A stretch of 64,000 nt of DNA from Agrobacterium tumefaciens. Lineage in GTDB: Bacteria > Pseudomonadota > Alphaproteobacteria > Rhizobiales > Rhizobiaceae. The notes beneath the pieces are model-generated. The model was not told where the DNA came from, made no database searches, and saw only the letters and a list, made by a program, of their open reading frames with translations. The stretch spans positions 496,001-560,000 of the forward strand of contig NZ_CP039888.1 of the NCBI RefSeq assembly GCF_005221325.1, read 5' to 3'. This document shows positions 34,866 to 46,640 of the stretch, piece after piece (positions within the stretch are counted from its first letter, which is position 1; the number at the start of each line of letters is the position of its first letter). Made by a program: the position numbers and the translations under genes.

Positions 34866-35981
34866 TCACAAATACAGGCCTTCACGCATGTGCCGCATCA
34901 GGTCGGTTACCTTCTCATCCGGCTTTTCGAGCAGGACGATGCGCAATTCGATGACGAGATCGCCTGAACCGCCCTTGCCATCTGCAAGGCCTTTGCCGGC
35001 AAGCCGCAGCACGCGGTCCGAGCCGGACCATGCCGGAATGGTGATATTTTCTTCGCCGAGCGGTGTCGCGACTTTCGCTTCGCAGCCGAGAACCGCGTCG
35101 CTGAGCGAGATCGGCAAGGTCGTGTGGATATCGAAGCCACGAAGGGAAAAGGCGTCATCCCGGGCGGCCAGCAAGGTCACGGCAAGATCACCGCGCGCCA
35201 GGTTGGGAAGCTTCAGCCCCTGTCCCTTCAGCCGCACAACGTGCCCGTCCGCCATGCCGGCTTCGAGCTGGAAGCGGATTTCGCGTTCGTCGGCAAGCTG
35301 CAGGGTGACCCACTTGTGTTCCAGAAGATCGGCGACCGTGACGGTAGCTTCCGCCGTTATATCAGGCACTTTTTCCGTGGCCGGTTGCGCGGGGCGGAAA
35401 CGGCGTACGAGGGCGTTGAACAGATTGACGGCCAGCGAGGCGGGTGCGTTCCTGTCATCGCCGGCGCCGGGCTGGGCAGCGTCACCGGCGGCGGGTATAT
35501 CGCCTTTTGCGGTGCTTGCCGCAGCCTTCACCGCGTCCGCAGCCTGCTGCACCTTGGGATCGTTCTGGGCGTCCGCACCAAAAATCCGCTCGACGATATC
35601 TTCGGCGGTTTCCGCCTTGGCGTCGGTTTTCTGGCCAGTCTGCGCCCGGTTGCGGGCATCCGCGCGGGCCAGTTCCTCCATCAGCTTTTCCGCGGCTTTA
35701 GCACGTTCGGCGGCCTCACGCGCGGCTTCCCGCTGCTGCATGATGGTTTCGCCACGCTGCTTCTTCTCCGCCGCTCTGCGGGCCTGATCGTAAAGATCGC
35801 GCTTTTTCGGGTCTTTCAGAAGATCGTAGGCCTGCCCGATCTCGGCGAATCGCGCCGAAGCATCGGGGTCGTCGCGATTGGCGTCCGGATGGACGGTTTT
35901 CGCCTTCGTGCGCCAGGCGGCCTTGATGTCCTCGTGGCGGGCGTCACGTTTCACACCGAGGATAGAATAAGGATCGCGCAT
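34866..35981 (-). CDS. DnaJ-type co-chaperone (J domain plus C-terminal substrate domain)
   Basis: A 371-residue protein. The J domain is at the N terminus (DPYSILGVKRDARHEDIK, HPD at residues 31-33, FAEIGQAYDLLKDPKKRDLYD). A long charged, Ala-rich helical linker follows, with no zinc-finger cysteines. The C-terminal part (VTVADLLEHKWVTLQL, then SDAVLGCEAKVATPLGEENI and RLAGKGLADGKGG) is the DnaJ substrate-binding domain, as in CbpA. It stimulates a DnaK-type Hsp70. The start is set at the ATG 35981; an upstream GTG at 35990 is possible. Neither has a clear ribosome binding site. Confidence 0.9.
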   Translation of the reverse strand: MRDPYSILGVKRDARHEDIKAAWRTKAKTVHPDANRDDPDASARFAEIGQAYDLLKDPKKRDLYDQARRAAEKKQRGETIMQQREAAREAAERAKAAEKLMEELARADARNRAQTGQKTDAKAETAEDIVERIFGADAQNDPKVQQAADAVKAAASTAKGDIPAAGDAAQPGAGDDRNAPASLAVNLFNALVRRFRPAQPATEKVPDITAEATVTVADLLEHKWVTLQLADEREIRFQLEAGMADGHVVRLKGQGLKLPNLARGDLAVTLLAARDDAFSLRGFDIHTTLPISLSDAVLGCEAKVATPLGEENITIPAWSGSDRVLRLAGKGLADGKGGSGDLVIELRIVLLEKPDEKVTDLMRHMREGLYL

Positions 35982-36190
35982 GCGAAACACCAGTTACGTT
36001 GGCTCAGTCTGCCGCCGCTCATGGCGCAATCCTGAAACTAACCCCTCCGAAAAGGGATGCCCGCGATCATTCGCCTGCACGCCCTCGGTTTAATCAACGC
36101 CGACTGTTGCAATAAGTTGCTAATCACTCCTTTACGGAGGGAGCGTGCCGAGCCCGGGCCGGTTCTATTCCATATGGCAGGGTAAACAGA

Positions 36191-36640
36191 TTATTTCTGC
36201 TCGAAGCGGGTCATCAACCATTCGCCGGTTTCCGACAGGCAGGCCTGTCCGGCATAGCTCGCAACACCCTCGAAGGAGTGGCGTGTCGTCTTGAAATCGC
36301 GGCAGACGAAACCGCTGGACTTGTCTTCATGAATGGCGGTGACCACGCCGGCGCTGCCGGTTGCGGCATTGGCCCAGGGCAGGGGCTGGTCGGCAAGCTT
36401 GGCGAGATCGGCTGAGGTTACCGCGTTGCGAATGGTCGCATCATCGGTCTGGGAGCCGTTGTTCTGCTGGTTGGGAACGGAAGCCGTTGAAAGCGAGCGA
36501 TCGACCTTGTCGCCGCCGAACAGGTCGAGGCTGACGCAACCGCTCAGCACCACAAGCATTGACACGACGGCGGAAACTTCCGCTACCGACGAAAGGAGGC
36601 TCTTTGTTCGACTGTTCGACTTTGCTATGACGGTCACCAT
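36191..36640 (-). CDS. Outer membrane lipoprotein, RT0821/Lpp0805 surface-antigen type
   Basis: A 149-residue lipoprotein: the N-terminal hydrophobic segment ends with the lipobox LSGC ([19 protein letters not shown]), so it should be acylated and placed in the envelope. The C-terminal domain ([17 protein letters not shown], then [23 protein letters not shown]) resembles the RT0821/Lpp0805 surface protein family of alphaproteobacteria. Role unknown. It is divergent from pdxH, with 56 bp between the starts. The start at 36640 follows GAAAG; earlier in-frame codons are unlikely. Confidence 0.75.
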   Translation of the reverse strand: MVTVIAKSNSRTKSLLSSVAEVSAVVSMLVVLSGCVSLDLFGGDKVDRSLSTASVPNQQNNGSQTDDATIRNAVTSADLAKLADQPLPWANAATGSAGVVTAIHEDKSSGFVCRDFKTTRHSFEGVASYAGQACLSETGEWLMTRFEQK

Positions 36641-36696
36641 CTTTCGCCAGAGATCATCTCTGGGGTCCAAATCAGCTCGGGAGCATTTTAGTCAAT

Positions 36697-37317
36697 ATGT
36701 CGGAAACGGGGTTAACATCCAGTGACTTCACGGAAGAAAATGAACCGTTCACGCTTTTTGCCGAATGGCTGAAGGATGCGACGGCTTCCGAAATCAACGA
36801 TCCTAACGCGGTTGCGCTTGCAACCGTGGACGAAAACGGCCTGCCGAATGTGCGCATGGTGCTGCTGAAAGGTGTCGATGACCGCGGCTTCGTTTTCTAC
36901 ACGAATTTCGAAAGCCAGAAGGGTCAGGAGATCCTCGGCCAGAAAAAAGCGGCCATGTGTTTCCACTGGAAGAGCCTGCGCAGGCAGGTGCGCCTGCGCG
37001 GCGAGGTCGAGATCGTCAGCGACGAGGAGGCGGATGCCTATTACGCCTCGCGCCCGCGCGGCAGCCGCATTGGCGCCTGGGCTTCCAAACAGTCACGGCC
37101 GCTGGAAGGCCGTTTCGCGCTGGAAAAAGCGGTGGCCGAATATACCGCCAGATATGCGATCGGCGAAATTCCACGCCCGTCCTACTGGTCCGGTTTCCGC
37201 ATCCGCCCCGTCAGCATCGAATTCTGGCACGACCGCAAGTTCCGCCTGCACGACCGCGTCGAATTCCGCCGCGAGACGCCGGATGAAGCGTGGTCCAAGG
37301 TCCGCATGTACCCTTAA
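36697..37317 (+). CDS. pdxH: Pyridoxamine 5'-phosphate oxidase
   Basis: A 206-residue FMN enzyme that oxidises pyridoxine or pyridoxamine 5'-phosphate to pyridoxal 5'-phosphate. Signatures: [39 protein letters not shown], and the C-terminal [24 protein letters not shown] with RRE. Length and ending (VRMYP) match the family. It is divergent from the lipoprotein gene and ends in a strong hairpin shared with the convergent permease gene. Confidence 0.96.
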   Translation: MSETGLTSSDFTEENEPFTLFAEWLKDATASEINDPNAVALATVDENGLPNVRMVLLKGVDDRGFVFYTNFESQKGQEILGQKKAAMCFHWKSLRRQVRLRGEVEIVSDEEADAYYASRPRGSRIGAWASKQSRPLEGRFALEKAVAEYTARYAIGEIPRPSYWSGFRIRPVSIEFWHDRKFRLHDRVEFRRETPDEAWSKVRMYP

Positions 37318-37327
37318 AGGCCTTCAG

Positions 37328-37348
37328 GGCAGGCCATCGTGGCCTGCC
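37328..37348. terminator. Terminator after pdxH
   Basis: GGCAGGCCA, TCG, TGGCCTGCC followed by TATTT: a perfect 9-bp stem 10 bp after the pdxH stop. Its last base touches the end of the convergent permease gene. Confidence 0.75.
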
Positions 37349-38127
37349 TATTTCAGCAGCGAATCAAACAGCGGCAGGCCGATCACGGCGGAAATGGCGA
37401 TCAACCCGTAGCAGATGCGCCGGAACGCCGCTTCGTCGGCAAGCCCATGCAATCGCGCGCCGGCATAAAGGCCCACCGCGTAAAAGGGCAAGGCCAGCAG
37501 GAAAAACACAAAGACATCGACGGTGAACAGGCCGCTGACAAAATAGCTGGCGATGGAAAACACCGTCGAAACCGCGAAATAAAGAATGACATTGGCGCGC
37601 ACGAAAGCGCCTTTCAACGCCCCGCCCAGCCAATAGGCGACAACGGGCGGGCCGCCCAGTTGCGCAGCCCCCGAAAACAATCCGGCCAGAAGCCCGGTAA
37701 AGAGGGTGAGCGGTGTTTTCGGCCGGCCGCTGTAACGCCAGCCGGACAGCAGAAACAACAACAGCACGACGACCACCGCAGAGATGATCCAGCGCAGGGT
37801 CAAGGGATCGCCCTTTGAAAGCAGCAGGGTTCCAAGCGGTACGCCGACAAAAGCGCCGGCCGCCATGGTGAAGACCTCGCGCCGGTCCGCCATGCGAAAG
37901 GCGGGCGGAATCATGCCGAGCGTCAGGACGCCGTCCACGACAAGCAGCACCGCCGAGGCGATACGCGGGCCGACAATGGCGCTCGCAAGCGGAATGAAGA
38001 TGAGCGCTGCACCAAAACCGGAAAAACCACGGGCAAGGCCGGCAAGGCACGCGGCCCCCGCAAACATGGCAAGCAGCATGGGACTATGCGCGGTGATGAG
38101 CGCAGAGAAGAAATCGAGATGGGACAT
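37348..38127 (-). CDS. Sulfite exporter TauE/SafE family permease
   Basis: A 259-residue inner-membrane protein with about seven or eight hydrophobic segments. The N-terminal repeat carries ARGFSGFGAALIFIPLAS and the second repeat GLLAGLFSGAAQLGGPPVVAYWL, the two conserved small-residue motifs of the TauE/SafE family. Members export sulfite, sulfoacetate or other organic anions; the substrate is unknown. The ATG at 38127 is preferred; a GTG at 38139 is in frame. Confidence 0.88.
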   Translation of the reverse strand: MSHLDFFSALITAHSPMLLAMFAGAACLAGLARGFSGFGAALIFIPLASAIVGPRIASAVLLVVDGVLTLGMIPPAFRMADRREVFTMAAGAFVGVPLGTLLLSKGDPLTLRWIISAVVVVLLLFLLSGWRYSGRPKTPLTLFTGLLAGLFSGAAQLGGPPVVAYWLGGALKGAFVRANVILYFAVSTVFSIASYFVSGLFTVDVFVFFLLALPFYAVGLYAGARLHGLADEAAFRRICYGLIAISAVIGLPLFDSLLK

Positions 38128-38278
38128 GGGTGACAGCACGGTTTCGAATACCTGTTCCTATCGCGCCCGCAGGCGTCTGGCGCATAAGTTTCCGTTCAAG
38201 GTCGCAAAACATCCTTTCGGATCGACGCGGACGGAGAATCGTGGTTAGAGTTGTAGTGCACGAACAAAGGATGAACAA

Positions 38279-38584
38279 ATGCTTGCTGCCATGATGAACC
38301 AGTTCGAAGAGGCCTCGCAAAAATATGCCGGTGAAAACGGGATCATCCGCGACCCGGACTGGTACATGCTGAAGCTTCAGGAGGAAGTTGGCGAGGTCAC
38401 GCAGGCCTGGAACCGATTGACGGGTCGGGGGCGCAACAAAGACAGGAGCAAAGAGGAGATGAAGCGGGATCTGGCCGACGAAACTGCCGATCTTCTCGGC
38501 CATGTGCTGCTGCTGGCGCATTATAACGGTCTCGATATCCAGGGAGCCATCGAGCGAAAATGGCATTTCAAGGCGGCGGTCTGA
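38279..38584 (+). CDS. MazG-like nucleotide pyrophosphohydrolase
   Basis: A 101-residue all-alpha NTP pyrophosphohydrolase of the MazG type. The metal-binding acids are in LQEEVGEVTQAW and LADETADLLGHVL, the E-x-x-E and E-x-x-D pairs of the family. It probably hydrolyses non-canonical or excess nucleoside triphosphates. AAAGG lies about 8 bases before the ATG at 38279. Its 3' end overlaps the end of the convergent HAD hydrolase gene by 17 bp. Confidence 0.82.
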   Translation: MLAAMMNQFEEASQKYAGENGIIRDPDWYMLKLQEEVGEVTQAWNRLTGRGRNKDRSKEEMKRDLADETADLLGHVLLLAHYNGLDIQGAIERKWHFKAAV

Positions 38585-39260
38585 CGGTCTCCCGAAAAGG
38601 CTGTGCGACCTGCAGCAGGCCCGCCACCGCATGCAGATCGCTCGAGACGGCGATGCACTTCTCCCGCATTTCCTCGGTCGGCGGTGCGACATCCGGCACC
38701 ATGATGGTCATCATGCCAGCCGACGTTGCCGAGCGGACGCCGGAATAGGAATCCTCCAGCGCAAGGCAGCGTTGCGGCTCAAGGCCAAGGCGTTTTGCGG
38801 CGGTGAGATAGGGCATCGGCGCAGGCTTCGGCTCGGTGTAATCGCCGCGTGCGACGATGGTGTCAAAGCGCTTGAGAAGATCGTAAGGGCCGAGATGGCG
38901 TGTGACCGAATCGTGCCGCGATGAGGTGGCGATGGCACGGCGGATATGAAGCCGGTCAAGGAGATCGAGGATTTCGACGACGCCGGGTTTCAGCGCCACT
39001 CCATCAGCCATCATCAGGCCAAGATGCCGGAGCCAGGCATCCCGAAAGGCCTCCATCGGAAAATCCGCGCCGTAATCGGCAAAGATGGTGCCGGTAATGA
39101 CATCCCACGGACTACCGCAAACCTTCTGATAGGTCTCGACCTTCATGCCATGGCCCCCTTCCTCAGAAGCCGCCAGAAATGAATCGCGATAAAGCGCCTC
39201 GCTTTCGATCAGCAATCCGTCCATGTCGAAAACAACCGCGTGCGGCAGAAAAGGCAGCAT
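38568..39260 (-). CDS. HAD-superfamily hydrolase (beta-phosphoglucomutase/phosphatase type)
   Basis: A 230-residue HAD enzyme. Motif I is VVFDMDGLLIES (D11, D13), motif II AIATSSR, motif III lysine in KPAPMPYLTAAKRL, and motif IV CLALEDSYSGVRSATSAGM. This set and the helical cap after motif I fit subfamily IA phosphatases or phosphoglucomutases. Substrate unknown. It follows the VOC-protein gene by 6 bp and probably shares its transcript. The 3' end overlaps the MazG-like gene on the other strand. Confidence 0.88.
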   Translation of the reverse strand: MLPFLPHAVVFDMDGLLIESEALYRDSFLAASEEGGHGMKVETYQKVCGSPWDVITGTIFADYGADFPMEAFRDAWLRHLGLMMADGVALKPGVVEILDLLDRLHIRRAIATSSRHDSVTRHLGPYDLLKRFDTIVARGDYTEPKPAPMPYLTAAKRLGLEPQRCLALEDSYSGVRSATSAGMMTIMVPDVAPPTEEMREKCIAVSSDLHAVAGLLQVAQPFRETVRPPP

Positions 39261-39266
39261 GGTCGC

Positions 39267-39752
39267 TCAACCGAACCGGAAAGGGCGTTCACCGAGGCTT
39301 TCGAACGGGCGGATCAGATACCCATCCGGATCGGCGACGATGAATTGCCGGTTGCCCACTTCGACCGTACCGCGCCTGTACCATTTTTCCTCCGGCGCCA
39401 GCACGAGACCGATCGAAGATCGCTCCAGCCGGTAAAGAACGGGTTGCAGGGAAGGAACGGCGAGCTGCAGGTTCATGCCGCGGCCAAACGGTGTGTCGAG
39501 CGAAGCATGGCCCGCCACGAAGGTCCGGGTCGCGCCGATCTGGTCGATCATCAGCTGCGCATCACCCAGCGCCAGATAGGCGAAACCCTCTTCGGGGCGC
39601 TCATAAACCACATGAAAACCGATCAGATCGCAATAAAATGCGCGGCTCTTCTGCCAGTCGCTGACGGCAAGCTCGGGAACGAGGGCATTTCGTATGATGG
39701 CCAGGGTCTCCTTTGTCACGCAGGCCCGGCGATGGGATGGGTGGCCCGCCAT
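39267..39752 (-). CDS. VOC-family protein (glyoxalase/bleomycin resistance type)
   Basis: A 161-residue vicinal-oxygen-chelate fold protein: LVPELAVSDWQKSRAFYCDLIGF at the start of the first module, FAYLALGDAQLMI, then FIVADPDGYLIRPFE near the end. It resembles bleomycin-binding proteins, but the ligand is unknown and resistance should not be assumed. The ATG at 39752 has no ribosome binding site; a GTG at 39719 would trim 11 residues ahead of the fold and is an equal candidate. Confidence 0.8.
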   Translation of the reverse strand: MAGHPSHRRACVTKETLAIIRNALVPELAVSDWQKSRAFYCDLIGFHVVYERPEEGFAYLALGDAQLMIDQIGATRTFVAGHASLDTPFGRGMNLQLAVPSLQPVLYRLERSSIGLVLAPEEKWYRRGTVEVGNRQFIVADPDGYLIRPFESLGERPFRFG

Positions 39753-39873
39753 AAGCGATGATATTATCGTCTTCCCCGCGGCACGCCAGAGGAAACCTCA
39801 TCATGGCAGCCATGTGTGAGGTTGTGGGGTGGGACGCTGCGGGGAGGATTGTCGCCGCGCCTGCGACACTGAA

Positions 39874-41289
39874 CTACGCCTTCGTACCACCCACGGTGAT
39901 CTGGTCCATGCGCAGATGCGGCTGGCCGACCCCGACCGGCACCCATTGCCCGGCCTTGCCGCAATTGCCGATGCCGGTATCCAGCTTGGAATCATTACCG
40001 ATCATCGAGACGCGCTTCATCGCATCCGGCCCGTTGCCGATCAGCATCGCGCCCTTCACCGGCGCACCGATCTTGCCGTTCTCGATGAGGTAGGCCTCGG
40101 TGCAGCCGAATACGAATTTGCCTGAGGTGATGTCCACCTGGCCGCCGCCGAAGGAAACGGCGTAGATGCCCTTCTTTACGGAAGCGATGATCTCTTCCGG
40201 CGTCTTGTCGCCTGAGAGCATGTAGGTATTGGTCATGCGCGGCATCGGCACATAGGCATAACCCTGGCGGCGACCGTTGCCGGTCGCTTTCGCGCCCATC
40301 AGCCGGGCGTTCTGGCGGTCCTGCATATAGCCCACCAGCCTGCCATTCTCGATCAGCACATTATAGGCCGAGGGCGTGCCCTCGTCATCGATGGTCAGCG
40401 AACCGCGGCGGCTGTCGATGGTGCCGTCATCCACGACGGTCACGCCGGGGGCGGCCACCATCTCGCCCATCAGGCCGGCAAAGGCGGATGTCTTCTTGCG
40501 GTTGAAATCGCCTTCCAGACCGTGGCCGACTGCCTCATGCAGCATCACACCTGGCCAGCCGGAGCCGAGCACGACATCCATGGTACCGGCCGGCGCATCG
40601 ATGGCGGTGAGGTTGACGAGCGCCTGCCGCAGCGCTTCATCTGCGCCGCGCTGCCAGTTTTCCGTGGTAATGAAATCGCCGAAACCGACGCGGCCGCCAA
40701 TGCCATAGGAGCCGCTTTCCTGCCGGTCGCCTTCGCCCGCCACCACGGAGATGTTGATGCGGGTCATGGGGCGGATGTCACTCACCCGATGGCCATCGGC
40801 GCGCAGAATATCCACCACCTGCCAGCTTGCGGAAATCGTCGCCGTCACCTGCCGGACGTTTGGGTCCTTATCACGCAGATAGGCGTCGATATCGGTGAGA
40901 AGTTTCACCTTTTCCTCAAAGCTCGGGCTGCCGATCGGGTTCTCATCGCCGTAAAGCTTCTTGTTGGTGCGTTGCGGGGCGGCGGCATAGGAGCCGGAAT
41001 AACCTCTGGTGACAGCGCCGACAGCATCCGAAGCGCGCTTCAGCGCACCTTCAGAAAGCTCGCCGGCATGGGCATAACCCACCGTCTCGCCGGCAACGGC
41101 GCGCAGGCCAAAACCCTGGTCGGTGTTGAAGGACCCGCCTTTCAGGCGGCCATTGTCGAAGGTCAGCGATTCTGCCTGGGCATGTTCAATGAAAAGCTCG
41201 CCATCATCGGCCCCGGCAAGCGCCTCGCCAACGAGCTTGCGCAATTGCGTTTCATCGCAATCGAAGAGTTTTACAAGGTCGTCGGTCAT
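39874..41289 (-). CDS. tldD: Metalloprotease TldD
   Basis: A 471-residue protein of the TldD/PmbA family. The zinc motif HEAVGHGLEGDF is present, and the C-terminal block VFGCTEAYLIENGKIGAPVKGAMLIG is typical. With TldE (PmbA, not in this window) it forms a protease that degrades unfolded peptides and matures some modified peptides. The ATG at 41289 (MTDDLVKLFDCD) has GGAG about 7 bases upstream; a longer frame to 41355 lacks support. Placement near ialB and ctaC is common in rhizobia, from memory. Confidence 0.94.
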   Translation of the reverse strand: MTDDLVKLFDCDETQLRKLVGEALAGADDGELFIEHAQAESLTFDNGRLKGGSFNTDQGFGLRAVAGETVGYAHAGELSEGALKRASDAVGAVTRGYSGSYAAAPQRTNKKLYGDENPIGSPSFEEKVKLLTDIDAYLRDKDPNVRQVTATISASWQVVDILRADGHRVSDIRPMTRINISVVAGEGDRQESGSYGIGGRVGFGDFITTENWQRGADEALRQALVNLTAIDAPAGTMDVVLGSGWPGVMLHEAVGHGLEGDFNRKKTSAFAGLMGEMVAAPGVTVVDDGTIDSRRGSLTIDDEGTPSAYNVLIENGRLVGYMQDRQNARLMGAKATGNGRRQGYAYVPMPRMTNTYMLSGDKTPEEIIASVKKGIYAVSFGGGQVDITSGKFVFGCTEAYLIENGKIGAPVKGAMLIGNGPDAMKRVSMIGNDSKLDTGIGNCGKAGQWVPVGVGQPHLRMDQITVGGTKA

Positions 41290-41365
41290 GGGAGGCTCCA
41301 AACTGAATAGTGTCTGGCAAGCATGTAGGATCGTGCGCCGCCGGTGGCAAGCCAAAGCGTCATCA

Positions 41366-41674
41366 TCAAGTCAGCTTGAAAATGAAATGAACCACGATGA
41401 AAGCAGCGACGCAAACCACCAGTTGATGCAGGATCATCGGGAACGTCAGCCGTGACCAATGTTTGCTCGAATCCGGCACGATGCGTTGCCAATGAAGGTA
41501 AGCAAGCTGGGTGCCGGATGTAACCGACAGCGCAAGCTCAATCATCTGCCAGTCCTTGGGAGAATCAAACAAAATCCCGACTTTGCGAGCGTAACCCGCA
41601 ATAAAGGCAAGTGCGACGTAAAAAAAGGCAACGCCGCATATGAAGCGAAAGCTGGCGAGCTTGTTTTCTCTCAT
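41366..41674 (-). CDS. Small hypothetical membrane protein
   Basis: A 102-residue protein with three hydrophobic segments (residues about 9-28, 44-60 and 78-100), predicted to sit in the inner membrane. No family recognised. It starts 18 bases downstream of a perfect inverted repeat (41692-41718) that may terminate ialB or act as its operator. Codon use is somewhat more A-rich than the neighbours. Function unknown. Confidence 0.6.
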   Translation of the reverse strand: MRENKLASFRFICGVAFFYVALAFIAGYARKVGILFDSPKDWQMIELALSVTSGTQLAYLHWQRIVPDSSKHWSRLTFPMILHQLVVCVAAFIVVHFIFKLT

Positions 41675-41691
41675 GCTTTTCAGTAATTGCT

Positions 41692-41718
41692 AAAACTATA
41701 CTTTTATAGTATAGTTTT
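41692..41718 (-). terminator. A+T-rich inverted repeat after ialB
   Basis: AAAACTATAC and GTATAGTTTT form a perfect 10-bp stem around seven bases, 25 bp after the ialB stop on the minus strand. The T-rich end of the stem suits a terminator; an operator for the small membrane protein downstream is the alternative. Confidence 0.5.
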
Positions 41719-41743
41719 CTCGCCAAAAAGCAAGGCTCTCTGC

Positions 41744-42268
41744 TCAAGGAAGCGCATCATAACCTTCAGCAAAGCCCGAAAGCTCGATCGGAATGCCCAC
41801 CCGGTCCTGATCGACGGATTCGCGCAGCGCAAAGACGGCGTTCTTGCCGGCGCGCAGCACTTTCAGCAGCTCGTCATCAATATCGACTTCCACATAGCAG
41901 CCTTCGGAGAAGCAGCGGGTGAAATAGGCGCGGCCGATATTGTTATTGTCGATGTAAAGTTCCATGCCATCCTTCAAAAGCACGCCGAGCGGCGCGAGGA
42001 TGCGCAGGATACGCGACTTGCGGTCGGCGGTTTTCAGGATGACCACCGAAAGTCCCACTTCCGGGCGGTCGTCGGCGATCACGTTCTGCATCAGCGCGCA
42101 TTGTTCTTCGGTTGCGCCTGCCGGCTTGTCGCAGATGACCGACCATGCGCCATGCGTCGACTTCGGCGTGCCGGGCGGCTGCTGTTGCGCCAGCGCCGCA
42201 GCGGCGGGGGCGATGATGGCAAGACCGGCGGCGGCAAGAAAAGTGCGCGCGAGCGGGGAAAGACGCAT
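41744..42268 (-). CDS. Invasion-associated locus B (IalB) family protein
   Basis: A 174-residue exported protein. The signal peptide runs to about LAQ at residue 28; the mature part has WSVICDKPAGATEEQCALMQ, KDGMELYIDNNNIGRAYFTRCFSEGCYVEVDID, with two cysteine pairs. This is the IalB fold, named from a Bartonella erythrocyte-entry locus but widespread in harmless rhizobia; its role in the periplasm is not established. AGAGG lies about 6 bases before the ATG. Confidence 0.88.
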   Translation of the reverse strand: MRLSPLARTFLAAAGLAIIAPAAAALAQQQPPGTPKSTHGAWSVICDKPAGATEEQCALMQNVIADDRPEVGLSVVILKTADRKSRILRILAPLGVLLKDGMELYIDNNNIGRAYFTRCFSEGCYVEVDIDDELLKVLRAGKNAVFALRESVDQDRVGIPIELSGFAEGYDALP

Positions 42269-42667
42269 GGATACCTCTGGGATTCGAATCAGTGCGGCTA
42301 TTTTGACGCCATAATCCGGAAAAAAAAGCCTAGAGCTTTCAATTCCAGCCGAGTTGGGCGGAAATAGGACCTGTCGGCCCGCATGGGCGTCCGATTTGCC
42401 CGGCGCGTCGTTCGTTATTCGCCGATCAAACCGGCTGGAAGATGGGGCTTTGTCGCATTTGGGCTGTTCGAAATCGCGCTCAGTGGGTCAGCTCGGACAC
42501 AGGGTGCGGGAAAGTCGGCCGTGGATTGATCAATGGCAAAATTGGGGCGCATCCGTGTCCCGACGCATATTGCGGCAGAGGGCAAACTGTGGTTTGAAGT
42601 TAGTACCATTAGCATGGATTCTGCGTCTGTGATTGATCTAGATCAGACGCGTGAGGGAGAGGGTACC
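42269..42667. other. 399-bp promoter region between ialB and ctaC
   Basis: Divergent intergenic region expected to hold the promoters of ialB and the cytochrome oxidase operon. It contains an FNR/FixK-like box (42633-42646) and a short palindrome TTGATCAA at 42526. No RNA or small gene was recognised. Confidence 0.55.
42633..42646. promoter_or_regulatory. FNR/FixK-like box just upstream of ctaC
   Basis: TTGATCTAGATCAG matches the consensus TTGAT-N4-ATCAA with one mismatch in the last base. It is centred about 28 bp before the GTG start. Such a downstream position would suit repression of the aa3 oxidase at low oxygen, when rhizobia switch to cbb3 or bd oxidases. Confidence 0.55.
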
Positions 42668-45297
<2,630 letters not shown>

Positions 45298-45686
45298 TGC
45301 GCGGGCTGGAAGGCGCAGGCTCGGCCTGCGCATTCCAGCTGCTGAAAAAGAGGGACGGCGCGGTTGGGTCCGTGCCGTTTCCCGAACGGGCAGCTTCTCC
45401 TGCTGCGTGACATTTTGTCCAAGCGATGCTTTCCGTCCGACGTGATACATGCCCGGACATGATAAATGCCAAATCTGGCCTTTATGAAAAGCAAGCGCAG
45501 ACGAATGGCGGCAGGGCGCGGCGATTGGCCGGCACATGATGACATCGGTTTAGGCCGGTGTCGCGCCTGCGAGGACGTTCGGGACCGATGAATTGACGCA
45601 TCGCGCATGCCGGAAATCCCATTCGTTTTTCGGGCCGGTGCAAGGGGTGTCGTAGCAGGCGGCATCTGAAGGAAACAGGACAGGAC
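45298..45686. other. 389-bp gap between ctaD and ctaB
   Basis: Begins with a strong hairpin (45305-45339). The rest shows no gene or repeat that I recognise; a separate promoter for ctaB and the assembly genes is plausible. Confidence 0.5.
45305..45339 (+). terminator. Strong hairpin after ctaD (terminator or attenuator)
   Basis: GCTGGAA-G-GCGCAGGC, loop TCG, GCCTGCGC-A-TTCCAGC: 15 pairs with one mismatch, 8 bp after the ctaD stop. No T tract follows. It may protect the abundant ctaCD message or partly end it before ctaB. Confidence 0.5.
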
Positions 45687-46640
45687 ATGACCGTTATCGA
45701 CGATCGCGACATGATGGGCGCAGAAAGCTCCGAACTTTCGGAAGCCGGCGCACGCGATTATTTCGAGTTGCTGAAGCCGCGCGTCATGTCGCTCGTCGTC
45801 TTCATAGCCTTTGCCGGCCTCGTGCTGGCGCCGGGTGAAATCAACCCTATTCTCGGGCTTATTGCCATTCTCTGTATCGCCGTCGGCGCCGGTGCGTCGG
45901 GTGCGCTCAACATGTGGTACGATGCCGATATTGATGCCGTGATGAGCCGCACCGCCAAGCGGCCGATCCCGTCGGGCCGCATCGCGCCGCGCGAGGCGCT
46001 GGCCTTCGGCCTGACGCTGTCGGCCTTCTCGGTGGTCATCCTCGGGCTTGCGGTCAACTGGTTCTCGGCCGGCCTGCTTGCCTTCACCATCTTCTTTTAC
46101 GCCGTCGTTTATACGATGTGGCTGAAGCGTTCGACGCCGCAGAACATCGTCATTGGCGGTGCTGCCGGCGCTTTCCCGCCCATGCTCGGCTGGGCCTGCG
46201 TTACAGGCGGCGTTTCGCTTGATAGCATCATCCTGTTCCTCATCATCTTTCTGTGGACACCGGCGCATTTCTGGGCGCTGGCGCTGTTCAAGATGCGCGA
46301 TTACGGCTCTGTCGGCATTCCGATGATGCCGAATGTGGCGGGCGAGCGTTCCACCAAGAACCAGATGATCGTTTATGCGGTACTGACCGCGGCGGCGGCT
46401 GTTGCGCCTTATTTCACGGGTCTGGCGAGTGTCGGTTACGGTATTTTCGCCGCCGTGCTCAGCGCAATCTTCGTCTACTGTTCGTTCGATGTCCGGCGCA
46501 TGCCTGAAGGCGACGAGAAGATGTTGCCCGCCAAGAAGATGTTCGCCTATTCGGTGCTTTATCTCTTCGCGATTTTCTCTGGCCTTCTGGCCGATCATTT
46601 CGCGCCGGCCATGAAGGCCGTGATTTCGGGAGTCCTTTAA
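45687..46640 (+). CDS. ctaB: Protoheme IX farnesyltransferase (heme O synthase)
   Basis: A 317-residue UbiA-family prenyltransferase of the inner membrane that adds a farnesyl group to heme B, making heme O on the way to heme A of the aa3 oxidase. The Asp-rich motif [21 protein letters not shown] binds the prenyl diphosphate, and the second motif [17 protein letters not shown] is typical of heme O synthases. GAAGGAAACAGGACAGGAC precedes the ATG. The stop overlaps the start of the next small gene (TAATG). Confidence 0.95.
   Translation: MTVIDDRDMMGAESSELSEAGARDYFELLKPRVMSLVVFIAFAGLVLAPGEINPILGLIAILCIAVGAGASGALNMWYDADIDAVMSRTAKRPIPSGRIAPREALAFGLTLSAFSVVILGLAVNWFSAGLLAFTIFFYAVVYTMWLKRSTPQNIVIGGAAGAFPPMLGWACVTGGVSLDSIILFLIIFLWTPAHFWALALFKMRDYGSVGIPMMPNVAGERSTKNQMIVYAVLTAAAAVAPYFTGLASVGYGIFAAVLSAIFVYCSFDVRRMPEGDEKMLPAKKMFAYSVLYLFAIFSGLLADHFAPAMKAVISGVL

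Noticed and set aside
36604..36623. GTTCGACTGTTC as an SOS box
   Set aside because: The two GTTC half-sites are four bases apart rather than seven, and lie inside a coding region.
42526..42533. TTGATCAA palindrome upstream of ctaC as an FNR site
   Set aside because: The two half-sites abut without the four-base spacer needed for FNR/FixK binding; kept only as a note in the promoter region.
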